64,000 nucleotides of DNA from Bacillota bacterium (GCA_009784185.1 WRCD01000003.1:1-64000), one strand, 5' to 3'. Counted from the stretch's first letter, positions 16,697-24,368 are shown. Numbers and translations: made by a program. Notes: generated by a model not told the origin, from the sequence alone.

Positions 16697-17838
16697 TAAC
16701 TACCTCGGATGCTTATTGTTTGACTGGTTTTTAAGTAAACTGTTACATAAAATGTGTTTTCCACCTGCTTTACGCTGAACCGCTCTTCAAGCACCGGCTG
16801 ATTTACGGGCACCTGCTCCAAAGCCATGAGTTTAGCTTCGTACTTATATATTTCTGCGGTCTTTTCGGGGTTGAGCTCAATTACCTCAGGCTTAGTTTCA
16901 TAAAAGTACGTATAAGTGATTTTTGCCGGAAAAAAGTTGTTGCCGAAAGCATAAATCGTTCTGGTTTCTGTTTCAAAGTCAGCAAACGGATTATCGGGCA
17001 TACGCAACACAACTTCTTTACCGAATATGCCGGCTACAGCTTGTACTACATTTCTGCCGGTCCGCACATACACTTTCCGGCGCTCTGTAAAGCTTGTAGA
17101 GTATGTATACCAGGTCTGCGCCGTAATCTCACCCCTTGCTCCGGTTGGAATAACTGTTCCGTTTATATCCGTGGTATAGGGCGCAATTAAAGTCTGCCCG
17201 GCCCGCACACTGTCGCCTACTCTTACCATTGGCGTACCTTCAAGCACTAAAATATGGGTTATCAGCCCGTCAGCCGATGCCACAACCGGTTTGCTTATAT
17301 CCTCCTGCACAATCGGAAGCCGTACTTTCTCCAGCAGATTTACGACAGCAGTTGAGCCGCGGAACGAAACACTGACGGTGCTTATTTCGTTTATCTGCAT
17401 TTTAATTTTTAGTTCAATTTCATCCGGATTAATGCCCGGCAAAAAAGCCCCGGAGTACAGCCCCGCTTTTGCAAGCTGGACTCTTAACTCTCTCTCGCTC
17501 AGGTTTTCAAGCCCGGTAATATCAAGCCGCCAGACAAACAACGACAACACCATAACCGCAGCACACGCCAGCCCCAGCCCAACCGGCACACCTATGTGAG
17601 CCTTCAGGTAATTTAATACAACAATTTGAAGCGGGAGCTTAATTACGGTTAAAGTATAGCACGAACCACGAAAAAGCGCAACCAACTTCCTATAGTTGCC
17701 AAACTCTACAGAGAAAACCATGCTGATATGGTCAAGCCTGACACAGTTATGCAGCTCAAATCCGGCGGCTGCTGCCCGGTTTAAAAAAGCATCCAGATTA
17801 GCACCTTTAACCGATAGCTTAATCAAACGCCACCTCAC
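16696..17838 (-). CDS. yqfD: Sporulation protein YqfD
   Basis: 380 residues with one membrane segment at about 84-108 and a large C-terminal extracytoplasmic part. The motif KIQINEISTVSVSFRGS-like stretch near 150-165 and the G-x-V/I-x2-G-rich middle match YqfD, a mother-cell sporulation protein of Firmicutes. The GTG at 17838 gives 20 bp overlap with yqfC; a TTG 12 bp downstream is an alternative start. Partnership with YqfC is conserved. Confidence 0.88.
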   Translation of the reverse strand: MRWRLIKLSVKGANLDAFLNRAAAAGFELHNCVRLDHISMVFSVEFGNYRKLVALFRGSCYTLTVIKLPLQIVVLNYLKAHIGVPVGLGLACAAVMVLSLFVWRLDITGLENLSERELRVQLAKAGLYSGAFLPGINPDEIELKIKMQINEISTVSVSFRGSTAVVNLLEKVRLPIVQEDISKPVVASADGLITHILVLEGTPMVRVGDSVRAGQTLIAPYTTDINGTVIPTGARGEITAQTWYTYSTSFTERRKVYVRTGRNVVQAVAGIFGKEVVLRMPDNPFADFETETRTIYAFGNNFFPAKITYTYFYETKPEVIELNPEKTAEIYKYEAKLMALEQVPVNQPVLEERFSVKQVENTFYVTVYLKTSQTISIRGS

Positions 17839-18097
17839 GCTGCGCCACGCAAAGAATTTCTCCGGTTATTGAAATATCTGTACCGGACAAATGTGAAATT
17901 ATTAAATTTTTTCCGTATACATATAGTTTTGTCCGGCCTGCAGACAACACTATTTTAACTGCAGAATACGAAAAGACCTTGGTTTTTCCGTGTACAAAAA
18001 GCGCACGGTTGCCAAGATTAATAAATTTAAAGCCTTTTACATCTATCTCGCTTGGCAGCCTGACAGCGCCTGTAATTTCAGACCAGAACCCCAGCAT
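17819..18097 (-). CDS. yqfC: YabP/YqfC-family sporulation protein
   Basis: 92 residues, beta-rich, of the YabP/YqfC family (about 95 residues is usual), recognised by the run of short strands and by its position directly before yqfD. In Bacillus it is under sporulation sigma factor E. The ATG is preceded by GAGGTGAG. A 7-bp stem (CTCAGCA ... TGCTGAG, 18106-18130) stands just upstream in the leader. Confidence 0.85.
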   Translation of the reverse strand: MLGFWSEITGAVRLPSEIDVKGFKFINLGNRALFVHGKTKVFSYSAVKIVLSAGRTKLYVYGKNLIISHLSGTDISITGEILCVAQREVAFD

Positions 18098-18149
18098 AAA
18101 CTCACCTCAGCAGTACTAGTTTATGCTGAGCAATTATCAAATATCATTT

Positions 18150-18175
18150 AAAAACCGCCCGCAGGCGGCTTTTTA
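18150..18175 (-). terminator. Terminator of the nfeD-floA operon
   Basis: AAAAACCGCC-CGCA-GGCGGcTTTTT forms a strong GC stem with A/T flanks right at the stop codon of the 18173-18826 gene, isolating that operon from yqfC. Confidence 0.8.
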
Positions 18176-18826
18176 TTCTTCATTTTTAGGTTTAAGTACA
18201 TCCGCAAACAAAAGCGCTTTCATTTCGGGGGTCAGCTCGTTTATCTGCTCGCTTAACGATTTGTTGGCAGTTGTTTTGTTATAATTCGGGTTTTCCTTAG
18301 CCGTACTCTGGGTTGCGCGCCCGCCCATACCGCCTTCCTGGCTTGTCTGATTTCTTGAGCCTGTAATCTCGCTGTTAAATATTTCCGAGTTCCACATATT
18401 CTCAGACCTTAAACGCTGGCTTCGCTCATAACCGCCGCGCTGACCGTATATGGCTTGGCTGCTGTTTGCCCTGTTAAAATCTTCCCTGCTGGTAGCTTCG
18501 CTTTTTATTGCTTCGGCTTCCTGCTTAAGGAGTGCCGCCATACTGGTATTCCCTGAGGAATAAGTCTTGGTCAGCCAATCTTCATCACTGCCTTTTTCGC
18601 TTGAACGAACCGATTTTCCCTCTTTTACCTCTGCCCGTTTAGCTGACCTTCTGGTTTTTGAGGCAGGTTTTTTCTCTTCATTAATCTCAACCGGTTTAGT
18701 GCCGTCTTTTTTTGCCTTTTCATCTGCCCACTTAGCACGTTTTTTCCGGTCAGCAAGTACTAAAAGCACAACAACACCTATAAGCAGGAGTCCTACACCA
18801 ATAAAAATCCATTCGGTTGGAGTCAT
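18173..18826 (-). CDS. Single-pass membrane protein with long polar tail
   Basis: 217 residues. One membrane helix at about 6-24 is followed by a Lys/Arg-rich juxtamembrane stretch and a long, disordered Ser/Asn/Gln-rich region. A short conserved-looking helix (SLSEQINELTPEMKALLFADVL) ends the protein. I do not recognise the family. It begins at the floA stop (TAATG overlap), so it is translationally coupled to flotillin and may be a membrane-microdomain partner, in the place of YqfB in Bacillus. Confidence 0.6.
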   Translation of the reverse strand: MTPTEWIFIGVGLLLIGVVVLLVLADRKKRAKWADEKAKKDGTKPVEINEEKKPASKTRRSAKRAEVKEGKSVRSSEKGSDEDWLTKTYSSGNTSMAALLKQEAEAIKSEATSREDFNRANSSQAIYGQRGGYERSQRLRSENMWNSEIFNSEITGSRNQTSQEGGMGGRATQSTAKENPNYNKTTANKSLSEQINELTPEMKALLFADVLKPKNEE

Positions 18827-19875
18827 TACTTGTTCCCTCTTGAGTCGCCGTCAATGTTGTCGGCAAGAAGCCTGTTTTTATTGCCGCCCGCAAAACTGCT
18901 GCGCATAGTTGTATCTGCCTGAACGTTTTGCATTTTATAATAGTCCATAATACCAAGGTTGCCTTTAATAAACGCATCGGCCATAGCCTTTGGCACCGCA
19001 GCCTCAGCTGCTACAACCTGCGCTTTCATCTCCTGCGTGCGCGCACGCATTTCGTGCTCGTACGCAATTGCCATTGCACGGCGCTCTTCCGCTTTTGCCT
19101 GAGCAATGTGCATATCTGCCTCTGCCTGATCAATAAGCAGCTGCGCTCCAACGTTTCTGCCAATGTCAATATCGGCAATGTCTATAGACAAAATTTCGAA
19201 AGCAGTGCCTTCGTCAAGACCCTTTTCAAGCACAACCTTTGAAATAAGATTAGGGTCACGTAAAATTTCCTTATGCGTACTGGACGAGCCCAATGTGGTA
19301 ATAATACCTTCACCAACACGGGCTACAATAGTATCCTGCCCCGCACCACCAACAAGCTTAGCAATGTTTGCCTTAACGGTAACACGCGCCTTAACCCGTA
19401 ATTCAATACCGTCTTTTGTAATAGCCGAAACCACCGGCGTTTCAATAATACGCGGGTTTACACTAGAGCGCACCGCATCCAAAACATCACGGCCGGCAAG
19501 GTCAATGGCCTTAGCATCCTGGGTAGTAAGCGATATTTTTGCACTGTGCGCCGCAATTAAAGCGTCTACAACCTTAATAACGTCTCCGCCCGCCATGTAA
19601 TGCGTTTCAAGTTCGTCCACCGGAATACGTATGCCCGCTTTCTTACTGCTGATATACGCGTTTACAATCATTTCAACTTTAATTTTTCTCAGCTTCATAC
19701 CAAGCAGACGAATCATGGAAATATGCGCGCCCGATACCAGCGAACGGAACCACAGCTTTGTTGGCACCATTCCAAAAAACACCGCTGCCGCCACAACAAC
19801 CACACAAAGCGCCACTATCCATTCCCATGGAAAGCGGTCACCGTCAGCCAGAAGCATTGAGATTACATTCATCAT
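18826..19875 (-). CDS. floA: Flotillin-like protein FloA
   Basis: 349 residues. An N-terminal membrane hairpin (about 17-38) is followed by an SPFH/PHB-like domain and a charged coiled-coil rich in [13 protein letters not shown]. This is the UPF0365/YqfA family (331 residues in B. subtilis), which scaffolds functional membrane microdomains. AGGAG precedes the ATG. Its operon with an NfeD protein upstream is the conserved arrangement. Confidence 0.93.
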   Translation of the reverse strand: MMNVISMLLADGDRFPWEWIVALCVVVVAAAVFFGMVPTKLWFRSLVSGAHISMIRLLGMKLRKIKVEMIVNAYISSKKAGIRIPVDELETHYMAGGDVIKVVDALIAAHSAKISLTTQDAKAIDLAGRDVLDAVRSSVNPRIIETPVVSAITKDGIELRVKARVTVKANIAKLVGGAGQDTIVARVGEGIITTLGSSSTHKEILRDPNLISKVVLEKGLDEGTAFEILSIDIADIDIGRNVGAQLLIDQAEADMHIAQAKAEERRAMAIAYEHEMRARTQEMKAQVVAAEAAVPKAMADAFIKGNLGIMDYYKMQNVQADTTMRSSFAGGNKNRLLADNIDGDSRGNK

Positions 19876-19887
19876 AATTCTTTTCTC

Positions 19888-20403
19888 CTATATTGCCTTA
19901 ACCGTTATTGTGGCCCCTTCAACCTCAATTACCTGAACACGCGTACCTTTAATTAAAAAGGCCGTTTTGGTTGTTACTTCATATTCCAAGTCAGCAATCA
20001 TAACTCTGCCCACAGGCTTGCAATCTTTACTCAGCACCCCTTCCTTGCCCAGAAGTTTACCAAAGTTTTTTTCCGGACTGCCGTAATCGGCACTGACCGC
20101 CGTACCGCTTGTAATCAGCGGCGTTTTGCTGAGCAAACCCCTTTTGGCCGAGTATATTGCAATTAAAAACATAATTGCCAGTATTACCAGAATTATAAAC
20201 AACATAATAAAGAACTGGGTCACAGAGTTTCCGTACGCGATTAAAGCAATAAGTCCGCCCACAATGCTGATTGCGCCGGATATTCCAAACACGCCAAAGC
20301 CGGGCATACACATTTCAATTATACATAACGCAAGACCCAGCAGTAAAAGTACTGCAGGCAAAATATCAATCTCGGTAAAGAGCGTAACAATTTCTTCCCA
20401 CAT
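19888..20403 (-). CDS. NfeD-family membrane protein
   Basis: 171 residues. Three or four membrane helices fill residues 14-90, with the family's GxFGISG turn. A C-terminal OB-fold domain (about 110-171: LLGKEG, GRVMIADLEYEV, IKGTRVQVIEVEG) is typical of NfeD. Bacillus YqeZ is longer and includes a protease domain; this short form lacks it. It is the first gene of the nfeD-floA operon, with AAAGGAGG upstream, and likely works with flotillin. Confidence 0.88.
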   Translation of the reverse strand: MWEEIVTLFTEIDILPAVLLLLGLALCIIEMCMPGFGVFGISGAISIVGGLIALIAYGNSVTQFFIMLFIILVILAIMFLIAIYSAKRGLLSKTPLITSGTAVSADYGSPEKNFGKLLGKEGVLSKDCKPVGRVMIADLEYEVTTKTAFLIKGTRVQVIEVEGATITVKAI

Positions 20404-20481
20404 ACATATGCCCTCCTTTAGTTTTTCTCACATATATGATACTATATGCCGGGTCAAATAGCAATAGCTTTTGTAAAAAAC

Positions 20482-21150
20482 CTATTCAGAACTTTTCAGT
20501 ATATCCAGCAGGCTCTGTAAGGATTCAAACATATCGTCTTCTTCGGCATCTGCGCCTTCATCCCTTGAGCTTAGTATTTCCTCAATTTCGGCTATAATCT
20601 GAGCACGCTGTTCAATGTAATTGTCATCGTCCTCGTTTAACGAAGCCGACCTGCTGGAAATATCTTTAAGCTTGCTGCTTAAATCCTTTTTGCTGATCCG
20701 GCTTGGCCGGGCATAGTCCACGTCCAGCACAATTTTATCTGAATACATATGGTCGTTTCCGTCCGGATTGTTTGTTTCAACCGTGATTAAACCCTTGCCG
20801 CCCGCACGCAGAAAACTAAGAAGCGAAACCATGTCGCCCTCACCTACCACAAAGCAAAAACTGTTTATATGCGGCCACGTGAAGTAGGCACGCATACTAT
20901 CTATTATTACACGCATATCAAGTTGACTTTTGCTGCGCTTTTTAAAACGCATTGTAGGTGCGCTGTCAAAGCCGTTTTCTTCAATAACTTCGCCAAACTT
21001 AATGTGCTTACGCTCGTTAAAGCCATATACCTTTACGTAAATAATGTCGCCTAGCTCAACCAGTTTATCAAGTATTGAGTTAAAAACCTCCAACGAGATT
21101 TTGGCATTGTCAATATCAATAAACAACGCAATGTTTTTTCTGTCTTCCAT
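20482..21150 (-). CDS. NYN-domain protein (LabA/DUF88-like)
   Basis: 222 residues. The first 150 form a PIN-like NYN fold: IALFIDIDNAKIS at the N-terminus, KVYGFNE, SQLDMRVIIDSM and FVVGEGDMVSLL, which contribute the acidic residues expected for a metal-dependent nuclease. The C-terminus is an acidic helix-rich tail (EDDDN, EGADAEEDD). It probably acts on RNA, but the target is unknown. GGAGGAATT precedes the ATG. Confidence 0.85.
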   Translation of the reverse strand: MEDRKNIALFIDIDNAKISLEVFNSILDKLVELGDIIYVKVYGFNERKHIKFGEVIEENGFDSAPTMRFKKRSKSQLDMRVIIDSMRAYFTWPHINSFCFVVGEGDMVSLLSFLRAGGKGLITVETNNPDGNDHMYSDKIVLDVDYARPSRISKKDLSSKLKDISSRSASLNEDDDNYIEQRAQIIAEIEEILSSRDEGADAEEDDMFESLQSLLDILKSSE

Positions 21151-21164
21151 AATTCCTCCAATTA

Positions 21165-21212
21165 TAAATTATAAAATACTAAATATAAATTTTTGGTCGC
21201 TTGCGCTCCAAG
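21165..21212. repeat. Family C repeat (AT arm plus GGTCGCTTGCGCTCCAA)
   Basis: An AT-rich arm followed by TTGGTCGCTTGCGCTCCAA, itself a short palindrome. Related copies lie at 22862, 29857, 37120, 47020, 47433 and 52618. Confidence 0.65.
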
Positions 21213-21229
21213 CAGGAGTCTTTCGCCAG

Positions 21230-21366
21230 AATTCCCCTTTATTGAAGGGGTGGATTGCGAGCCGCTAGGCAAAGCAAGACGGGGTAGCCGACACCGAAGG
21301 TGGCGCAAAACTTTCTCACATACCCCGCCACTTCGTGGCACCCCTTTATCTTAAAGGGGAATTTTT
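21230..21366. repeat. REPIN-like element, full copy, at the 3' end of the OGG gene
   Basis: Family A, about 137 bp with both arms. The right arm (CTTTAAGATAAAGGGGTGCC on the minus strand) encodes the last few residues of the glycosylase. Confidence 0.85.
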
Positions 21367-22221
21367 ACTCTCCCGTATCCAGTAAAACAAGTATTGCTGG
21401 ATATATGCCGATTTATCTCCGAATTGCCTGCTTAGTTTATCGGCTATCTTTTCCCGCGGCAATTTCTCCGTTCCAAAGAATTTGTAATACACCTTTTCTA
21501 TCCAGGTGTCTACCGGAAATCTGTCCCGCCGCCCAAGCCCGAATATCAGTATGCAATCTGCAACTTTTGGTCCGACTCCTGGTAAGGTCATCAGCAGCTT
21601 GCGAGCCTGTGGAGTGCTTAACTTCGGCAGCTGCTCCAGTATATCGGTTTCGGCTAATTGCTTAATTGCTTTCACCATATATGGTGCTCTGTAGCCAAGC
21701 CCTGCTGACTTGAAAAACTGCTCGTCTGCGCCTGCAAGGGTTTGTAGGGTGGGGAAACACACCCCGTCCGCTACGCGTCCACCCCTCTCAAGAGGGGAAT
21801 TTTGCTCCGCTAGTTTGTTGCAGATATTCTCTACACTCTTTCGGATTCTTGGAATGTTGTTGTTGGCGGATATTATAAATCCAACAATCACTTCCGGCAG
21901 GTCCTGATTTAACAGGCGCACCCCATTGCTGTAACTAAGTACCTCCTGCAGGGCGGGATACCCGCCAAATCCTGCAATTATATTACCATAATCTGTGCTT
22001 AAGTCAAAGTAATTAACAAAGAATTTTGGATTTGTACACTCAATTATAACCTTGTCTTTTGCATTGTCAAAAACTTTAGCGTATTCCTTGCCAGCCCAAA
22101 CCTCGCAATACTCCGCCGTTTCGTTAAAACGAAAAGCTTGCCCGCTTTTAAGGCAACTGCGGGCATTAAAGTTTGTTGGGTTTGATATGACGACCAAATT
22201 GCCAGTAGTGGTTATTTGCAT
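21346..22221 (-). CDS. OGG1-type 8-oxoguanine DNA glycosylase/AP lyase, with repeat inserts
   Basis: 291 residues. The helix-hairpin-helix motif LPGVGPKVADC with catalytic Lys, followed by the Gly/Arg-rich turn and PVDTW with catalytic Asp, is diagnostic of OGG1-like glycosylases that excise 8-oxoG. The N-terminal OGG domain begins near SCLKSGQAFRF. A family A repeat (21758-21803) is inserted in frame, adding about 15 residues between the helix ending in NKLAEQ and FPTLQTLA. A second repeat forms the C-terminal tail. The ATG at 22221 has no Shine-Dalgarno but is 6 nt after TATAAT, suggesting a leaderless transcript. Confidence 0.85.
   Translation of the reverse strand: MQITTTGNLVVISNPTNFNARSCLKSGQAFRFNETAEYCEVWAGKEYAKVFDNAKDKVIIECTNPKFFVNYFDLSTDYGNIIAGFGGYPALQEVLSYSNGVRLLNQDLPEVIVGFIISANNNIPRIRKSVENICNKLAEQNSPLERGGRVADGVCFPTLQTLAGADEQFFKSAGLGYRAPYMVKAIKQLAETDILEQLPKLSTPQARKLLMTLPGVGPKVADCILIFGLGRRDRFPVDTWIEKVYYKFFGTEKLPREKIADKLSRQFGDKSAYIQQYLFYWIRESKNSPLR
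21758..21803. repeat. REP-like half element inside the OGG gene
   Basis: CACACCCCGTCCGCTACGCG-TCCACCCCTCTCAAGAGGGGAATTTT. It contains no stop codon in the gene's frame and is read as about 15 extra residues. Confidence 0.85.
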
Positions 22222-22227
22222 ATATCC

Positions 22228-22233
22228 ATTATA
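22228..22233 (-). promoter_or_regulatory. -10 box of the OGG gene, predicted leaderless
   Basis: TATAAT on the minus strand, 6 nt before the ATG at 22221. The -35 position falls in the upstream terminator stem (AGCGGT) and is poor. Confidence 0.5.
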
Positions 22234-22247
22234 ACACAAACAAAAAT

Positions 22248-22273
22248 AAAACCGCTAAAAAATCAGCGGTTTC
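22248..22273 (-). terminator. Terminator of the 22293-22661 gene
   Basis: GAAACCGCTGATTTTTTAGCGGTTTTATTTTTG on the minus strand is split here as stem AAACCGCT, loop GATTTTTT, stem AGCGGTTT, then a T-rich tail. Confidence 0.75.
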
Positions 22274-22292
22274 CAATTCAAATTTATTTTAC

Positions 22293-22661
22293 CTATCTTG
22301 TATGCGAACGATTGAAAGTTGTTATCCTGTGGTCTAAATCAAATGCGCTGGGGATAAAAAACTCCGCAAACTCTTTTAGTTTGCCTTGCTCGTGCAATCT
22401 TACAAATTGCGAATACATATCAACGTCAAATATGCCTACTATCGTCGAAGATACACTGGTTTCGGAAGGGCCGGTTGCAAAGTATAATCTGCCCCCAAGA
22501 ATGTAGGTTCCGTCGGCCATTCTAGACTTTCCGCTTCGTGCGTCAGTTATGCTGTGACTCTTTCCGTCCGGCTGTTCTACAATAGAATAAGCGTTACCGC
22601 TTTTTGTTAGCAGTGATACCGATGCTTCAGCGTCATTGAAATTTAATTTAGCTAGTTTCAT
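22293..22661 (-). CDS. Hypothetical protein behind a G-tract promoter
   Basis: 122 residues, no signal peptide or membrane segment. The N-terminal 80 residues look beta-rich (SVSLLTKSGNAYSIVEQ, GTYILGGRLYFATG) and the rest helical. I do not recognise it. The ATG at 22661 follows AGAGGA; an open frame runs further up but crosses the promoter. It is monocistronic with its own terminator. The promoter carries a G10 tract between -35 and -10, so expression may switch on and off between cells. Confidence 0.65.
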   Translation of the reverse strand: MKLAKLNFNDAEASVSLLTKSGNAYSIVEQPDGKSHSITDARSGKSRMADGTYILGGRLYFATGPSETSVSSTIVGIFDVDMYSQFVRLHEQGKLKEFAEFFIPSAFDLDHRITTFNRSHTR

Positions 22662-22694
22662 TTTTCTGTCCTCTTTGTTTTTATAATCATACCT

Positions 22695-22724
22695 ATTATA
22701 CCCCCCCCCCAGCGCATTTGTCAA
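22695..22724 (-). promoter_or_regulatory. Candidate phase-variable promoter, G10 tract between -35 and -10
   Basis: Minus strand: perfect TTGACA (22719-22724), 8 nt, ten G (22701-22710), then perfect TATAAT (22695-22700). The spacing is 18 bp with ten G and 17 bp with nine. Predicted transcription starts about 27 nt before the ATG at 22661. Homopolymer tracts in this position control switching in Neisseria promoters such as porA. Confidence 0.75.
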
Positions 22725-22764
22725 TACTTAAATGTAAAATAATTTAAAAAGTTTTACAGCAAAA

Positions 22765-22793
22765 GATTCCCCTTTAAGATAAAGGAGAATTTT
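22765..22793. repeat. Degenerate REP-like fragment
   Basis: GATTCCCCTTTAAGATAAAGGAGAATTTT is a decayed single arm of family A, in the gap between the 22661 gene and rpmA. Confidence 0.6.
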
Positions 22794-22803
22794 AGCACTT
22801 CTA

Positions 22804-22856
22804 TCTAGGGGATTGCTTCGCTTGCCCGTCTCCGCAGGCAAGGCTCGCAATGACAG
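22804..22856. repeat. Family B repeat (GATTGCTTCG ... CTCGCAATGACAG)
   Basis: About 50 bp, matching a second copy at 32798-32850. The ends CTGTCATTGCGAG and GAAGCAATC resemble a dispersed element seen in many bacterial genomes. Confidence 0.7.
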
Positions 22857-22861
22857 TATAC

Positions 22862-22914
22862 ATTTGGAGCGTAAGCGACCCGCCATTGTTCACTGTTACC
22901 TGTTACCTGTTCAT
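22862..22914. repeat. Family C repeat copy
   Basis: TTTGGAGCGTAAGCGACCCG followed by CATTGTTCACTGTTACCTGT-type sequence. The second part matches the arms of the copy at 29857-29968. Confidence 0.6.
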
Positions 22915-22940
22915 TAAAAAAAGCGCTATGCGCTTTTTTT
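22914..22940 (-). terminator. Terminator of the rplU-rpmA operon
   Basis: AAAAAAAGCGC-TAT-GCGCTTTTTTT. The rpmA stop codon lies in the loop. Confidence 0.85.
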
Positions 22941-23216
22941 GTTGTCTGTTATTACGCTTGCGTATTTCTTGTTGTCTTTGCCGCGCGTAAACTTAACCGT
23001 TCCGGTAGCGGTAGCATAAATGGTGTGGTCTCTGCCTACGCCTGCGTTTGCGCCCGCATTAACAGGAGTACCGCGCTGGCGCACAATAATACCGCCTGCC
23101 TGAATACTCTGCCCGTCACTTACCTTTACGCCAAGCCGCTTGCTCTCGCTGTCACGGTTGTTTCTGCTGCTTCCTAAGCCCTTTTTGTGGGCAAACAGCT
23201 GAATATTAATAAACAT
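22926..23216 (-). CDS. rpmA: 50S ribosomal protein L27
   Basis: 96 residues. It starts [13 protein letters not shown], so it has the Firmicutes N-terminal extension that the Prp protease removes after the Phe-Ala region before L27 can function at the peptidyl transferase centre. I used the ATG at 23216, which overlaps the prp stop by 11 bp; the upstream open frame is the other reading frame of prp. Confidence 0.96.
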   Translation of the reverse strand: MFINIQLFAHKKGLGSSRNNRDSESKRLGVKVSDGQSIQAGGIIVRQRGTPVNAGANAGVGRDHTIYATATGTVKFTRGKDNKKYASVITDNKKSA

Positions 23217-23544
23217 CCTTAACCTCCAATTCAATATAGTCTGAGTATGTATCCGCCAAATCCTGCAGCCCGCAAAGCATGGTGGCAAATATTACCTGCC
23301 CGTCACGCATTTTGCCCGGCTCAGAATCGGCGTCTAATTTTAAACTGAAAAATCCTTTTTTATCTTCCTGCTTTATTTCGGGCTTCAATTTGGCTACCTG
23401 AAGCAATCCGAGTGCCGCAGTTTGCACAATGCTGCTTGCAGCTGCACAAACAATGTCCTCGCCTTCTGCCCCGTAACCGGTGTGCCCGTCGCATTCGATA
23501 GATAAGTATTGGTTTTGTTTCTTTGTTATAATTATCTTTGTCAT
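23206..23544 (-). CDS. prp: Ribosomal-processing cysteine protease Prp
   Basis: 112 residues. The motif [18 protein letters not shown] carries the catalytic His and Cys of the Prp (YsxB) family. It cleaves the N-terminal extension of L27, encoded by the overlapping downstream gene. The rplU-prp-rpmA order is the conserved Firmicutes operon. Confidence 0.93.
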   Translation of the reverse strand: MTKIIITKKQNQYLSIECDGHTGYGAEGEDIVCAAASSIVQTAALGLLQVAKLKPEIKQEDKKGFFSLKLDADSEPGKMRDGQVIFATMLCGLQDLADTYSDYIELEVKDVY

Positions 23545-23556
23545 TTAGTTAATACC

Positions 23557-23745
23557 TTAAAACTCGTCTTTACTAACTCCAAGTAAAACAACCGTTGTGG
23601 AGCATACGGGGCATTTTATGTGAAATGGGTAGTATTCACCCTCTATGTCAAGTTTACCGTATTTTAATACCGAATTGCATCTCCTGCAAGTTGCTTCCTT
23701 CTTTTTGTCCCAACTCGGCTCACATCCTCTGCTTACTATTTCCAT
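23557..23745 (-). CDS. Small zinc-ribbon protein in the rplU operon
   Basis: 62 residues with two CxxC pairs (CRRC and CPVC) about 30 residues apart, consistent with one zinc ribbon. The ATG at 23745 follows AAAGGATG; a TTG 18 bp upstream is less likely. It sits between rplU and prp, where Bacillus has no gene. Role unknown; a ribosome-linked function is only a guess from position. Confidence 0.65.
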   Translation of the reverse strand: MEIVSRGCEPSWDKKKEATCRRCNSVLKYGKLDIEGEYYPFHIKCPVCSTTVVLLGVSKDEF

Positions 23746-23776
23746 AAATTCATCCTTTATCAACTGATATTTGTTT

Positions 23777-24070
23777 TTACTTTATAGATATAATTTCAAG
23801 CTTCGTATACGGCTGTCTGTGGCCGGCTGCTCTGTGGTGTCCGTTCATTTTTTTGTATGTGCGTATATACAACTTGTCACCTTTGCCGTGCTCAATTACC
23901 TTAGCGGTAACAGCAGCTCCCGCAACCAATGGTGTACCCACTTTGCCGTTCAGCATAAGCACGTCCAGTTTTACAGTTGCGCCAACTTCTGCGTCCAGTT
24001 TTTCTACAATAATCAAGTCCATCTCAGCAACTTTATATTGCTTGCCGCCGGTAGAAACAATAGCGTACAT
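23777..24070 (-). CDS. rplU: 50S ribosomal protein L21
   Basis: 97 residues. The N-terminus YAIVSTGGKQYKV and the C-terminal KMNGHHRAAGHRQPYTKL are diagnostic for L21, which binds 23S rRNA. GGAGGAAAACT precedes the ATG. It leads the rplU-(zinc ribbon)-prp-rpmA operon and has a strong promoter with a structured 76-nt leader. Confidence 0.96.
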   Translation of the reverse strand: MYAIVSTGGKQYKVAEMDLIIVEKLDAEVGATVKLDVLMLNGKVGTPLVAGAAVTAKVIEHGKGDKLYIRTYKKMNGHHRAAGHRQPYTKLEIISIK

Positions 24071-24146
24071 AGTTTTCCTCCTCTCTACATATTCGATGGT
24101 TCAGGCGCCCTATACAGGAACTTGTATGCCTTGTCCAGTCGTTAAC
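24071..24146 (-). ncRNA. Candidate L21 ribosomal-protein leader
   Basis: The predicted 76-nt leader contains an ATACA-loop-TGTAT hairpin followed by GGGCGCCTGAACCATCGAA. Its position and hairpin fit the L21 autoregulatory leader known in Firmicutes. I have not matched it to a covariance model. Confidence 0.5.
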
Positions 24147-24152
24147 CTGCGT

Positions 24153-24181
24153 AGGATACCATAGTTTAAACCAAAAGTCAA
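24153..24181 (-). promoter_or_regulatory. Promoter of the rplU operon
   Basis: TTGACT (24176-24181), 17 nt, TATCCT (24153-24158) on the minus strand. Confidence 0.7.
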
Positions 24182-24245
24182 TAATCTTTAGGGATATTAA
24201 TGGCAAATACACATAAAATATGACATAGGCTGGAGCAAACAATAA

Positions 24246-24353
24246 AATTCTCCCTTAAGCTAAGGGAGTACCGCCACAGGCGGGGAGGGTTGTGTCTCGT
24301 TAATCATCACAACCCCCGGCACTTCGTGCCACCCCTCTTATAGAGGGGAATTT
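24246..24353. repeat. REPIN-like element, full copy
   Basis: Family A, hybrid form. The left arm is a diverged TTCTCCCTTAAGCTAAGGGAG. The right arm is CACAACCCCC...GCACTTCGTGC...CACCCCTCTTATAGAGGGGAATTT. Confidence 0.8.
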
Positions 24354-24368
24354 ATAGGAGGTACAACT

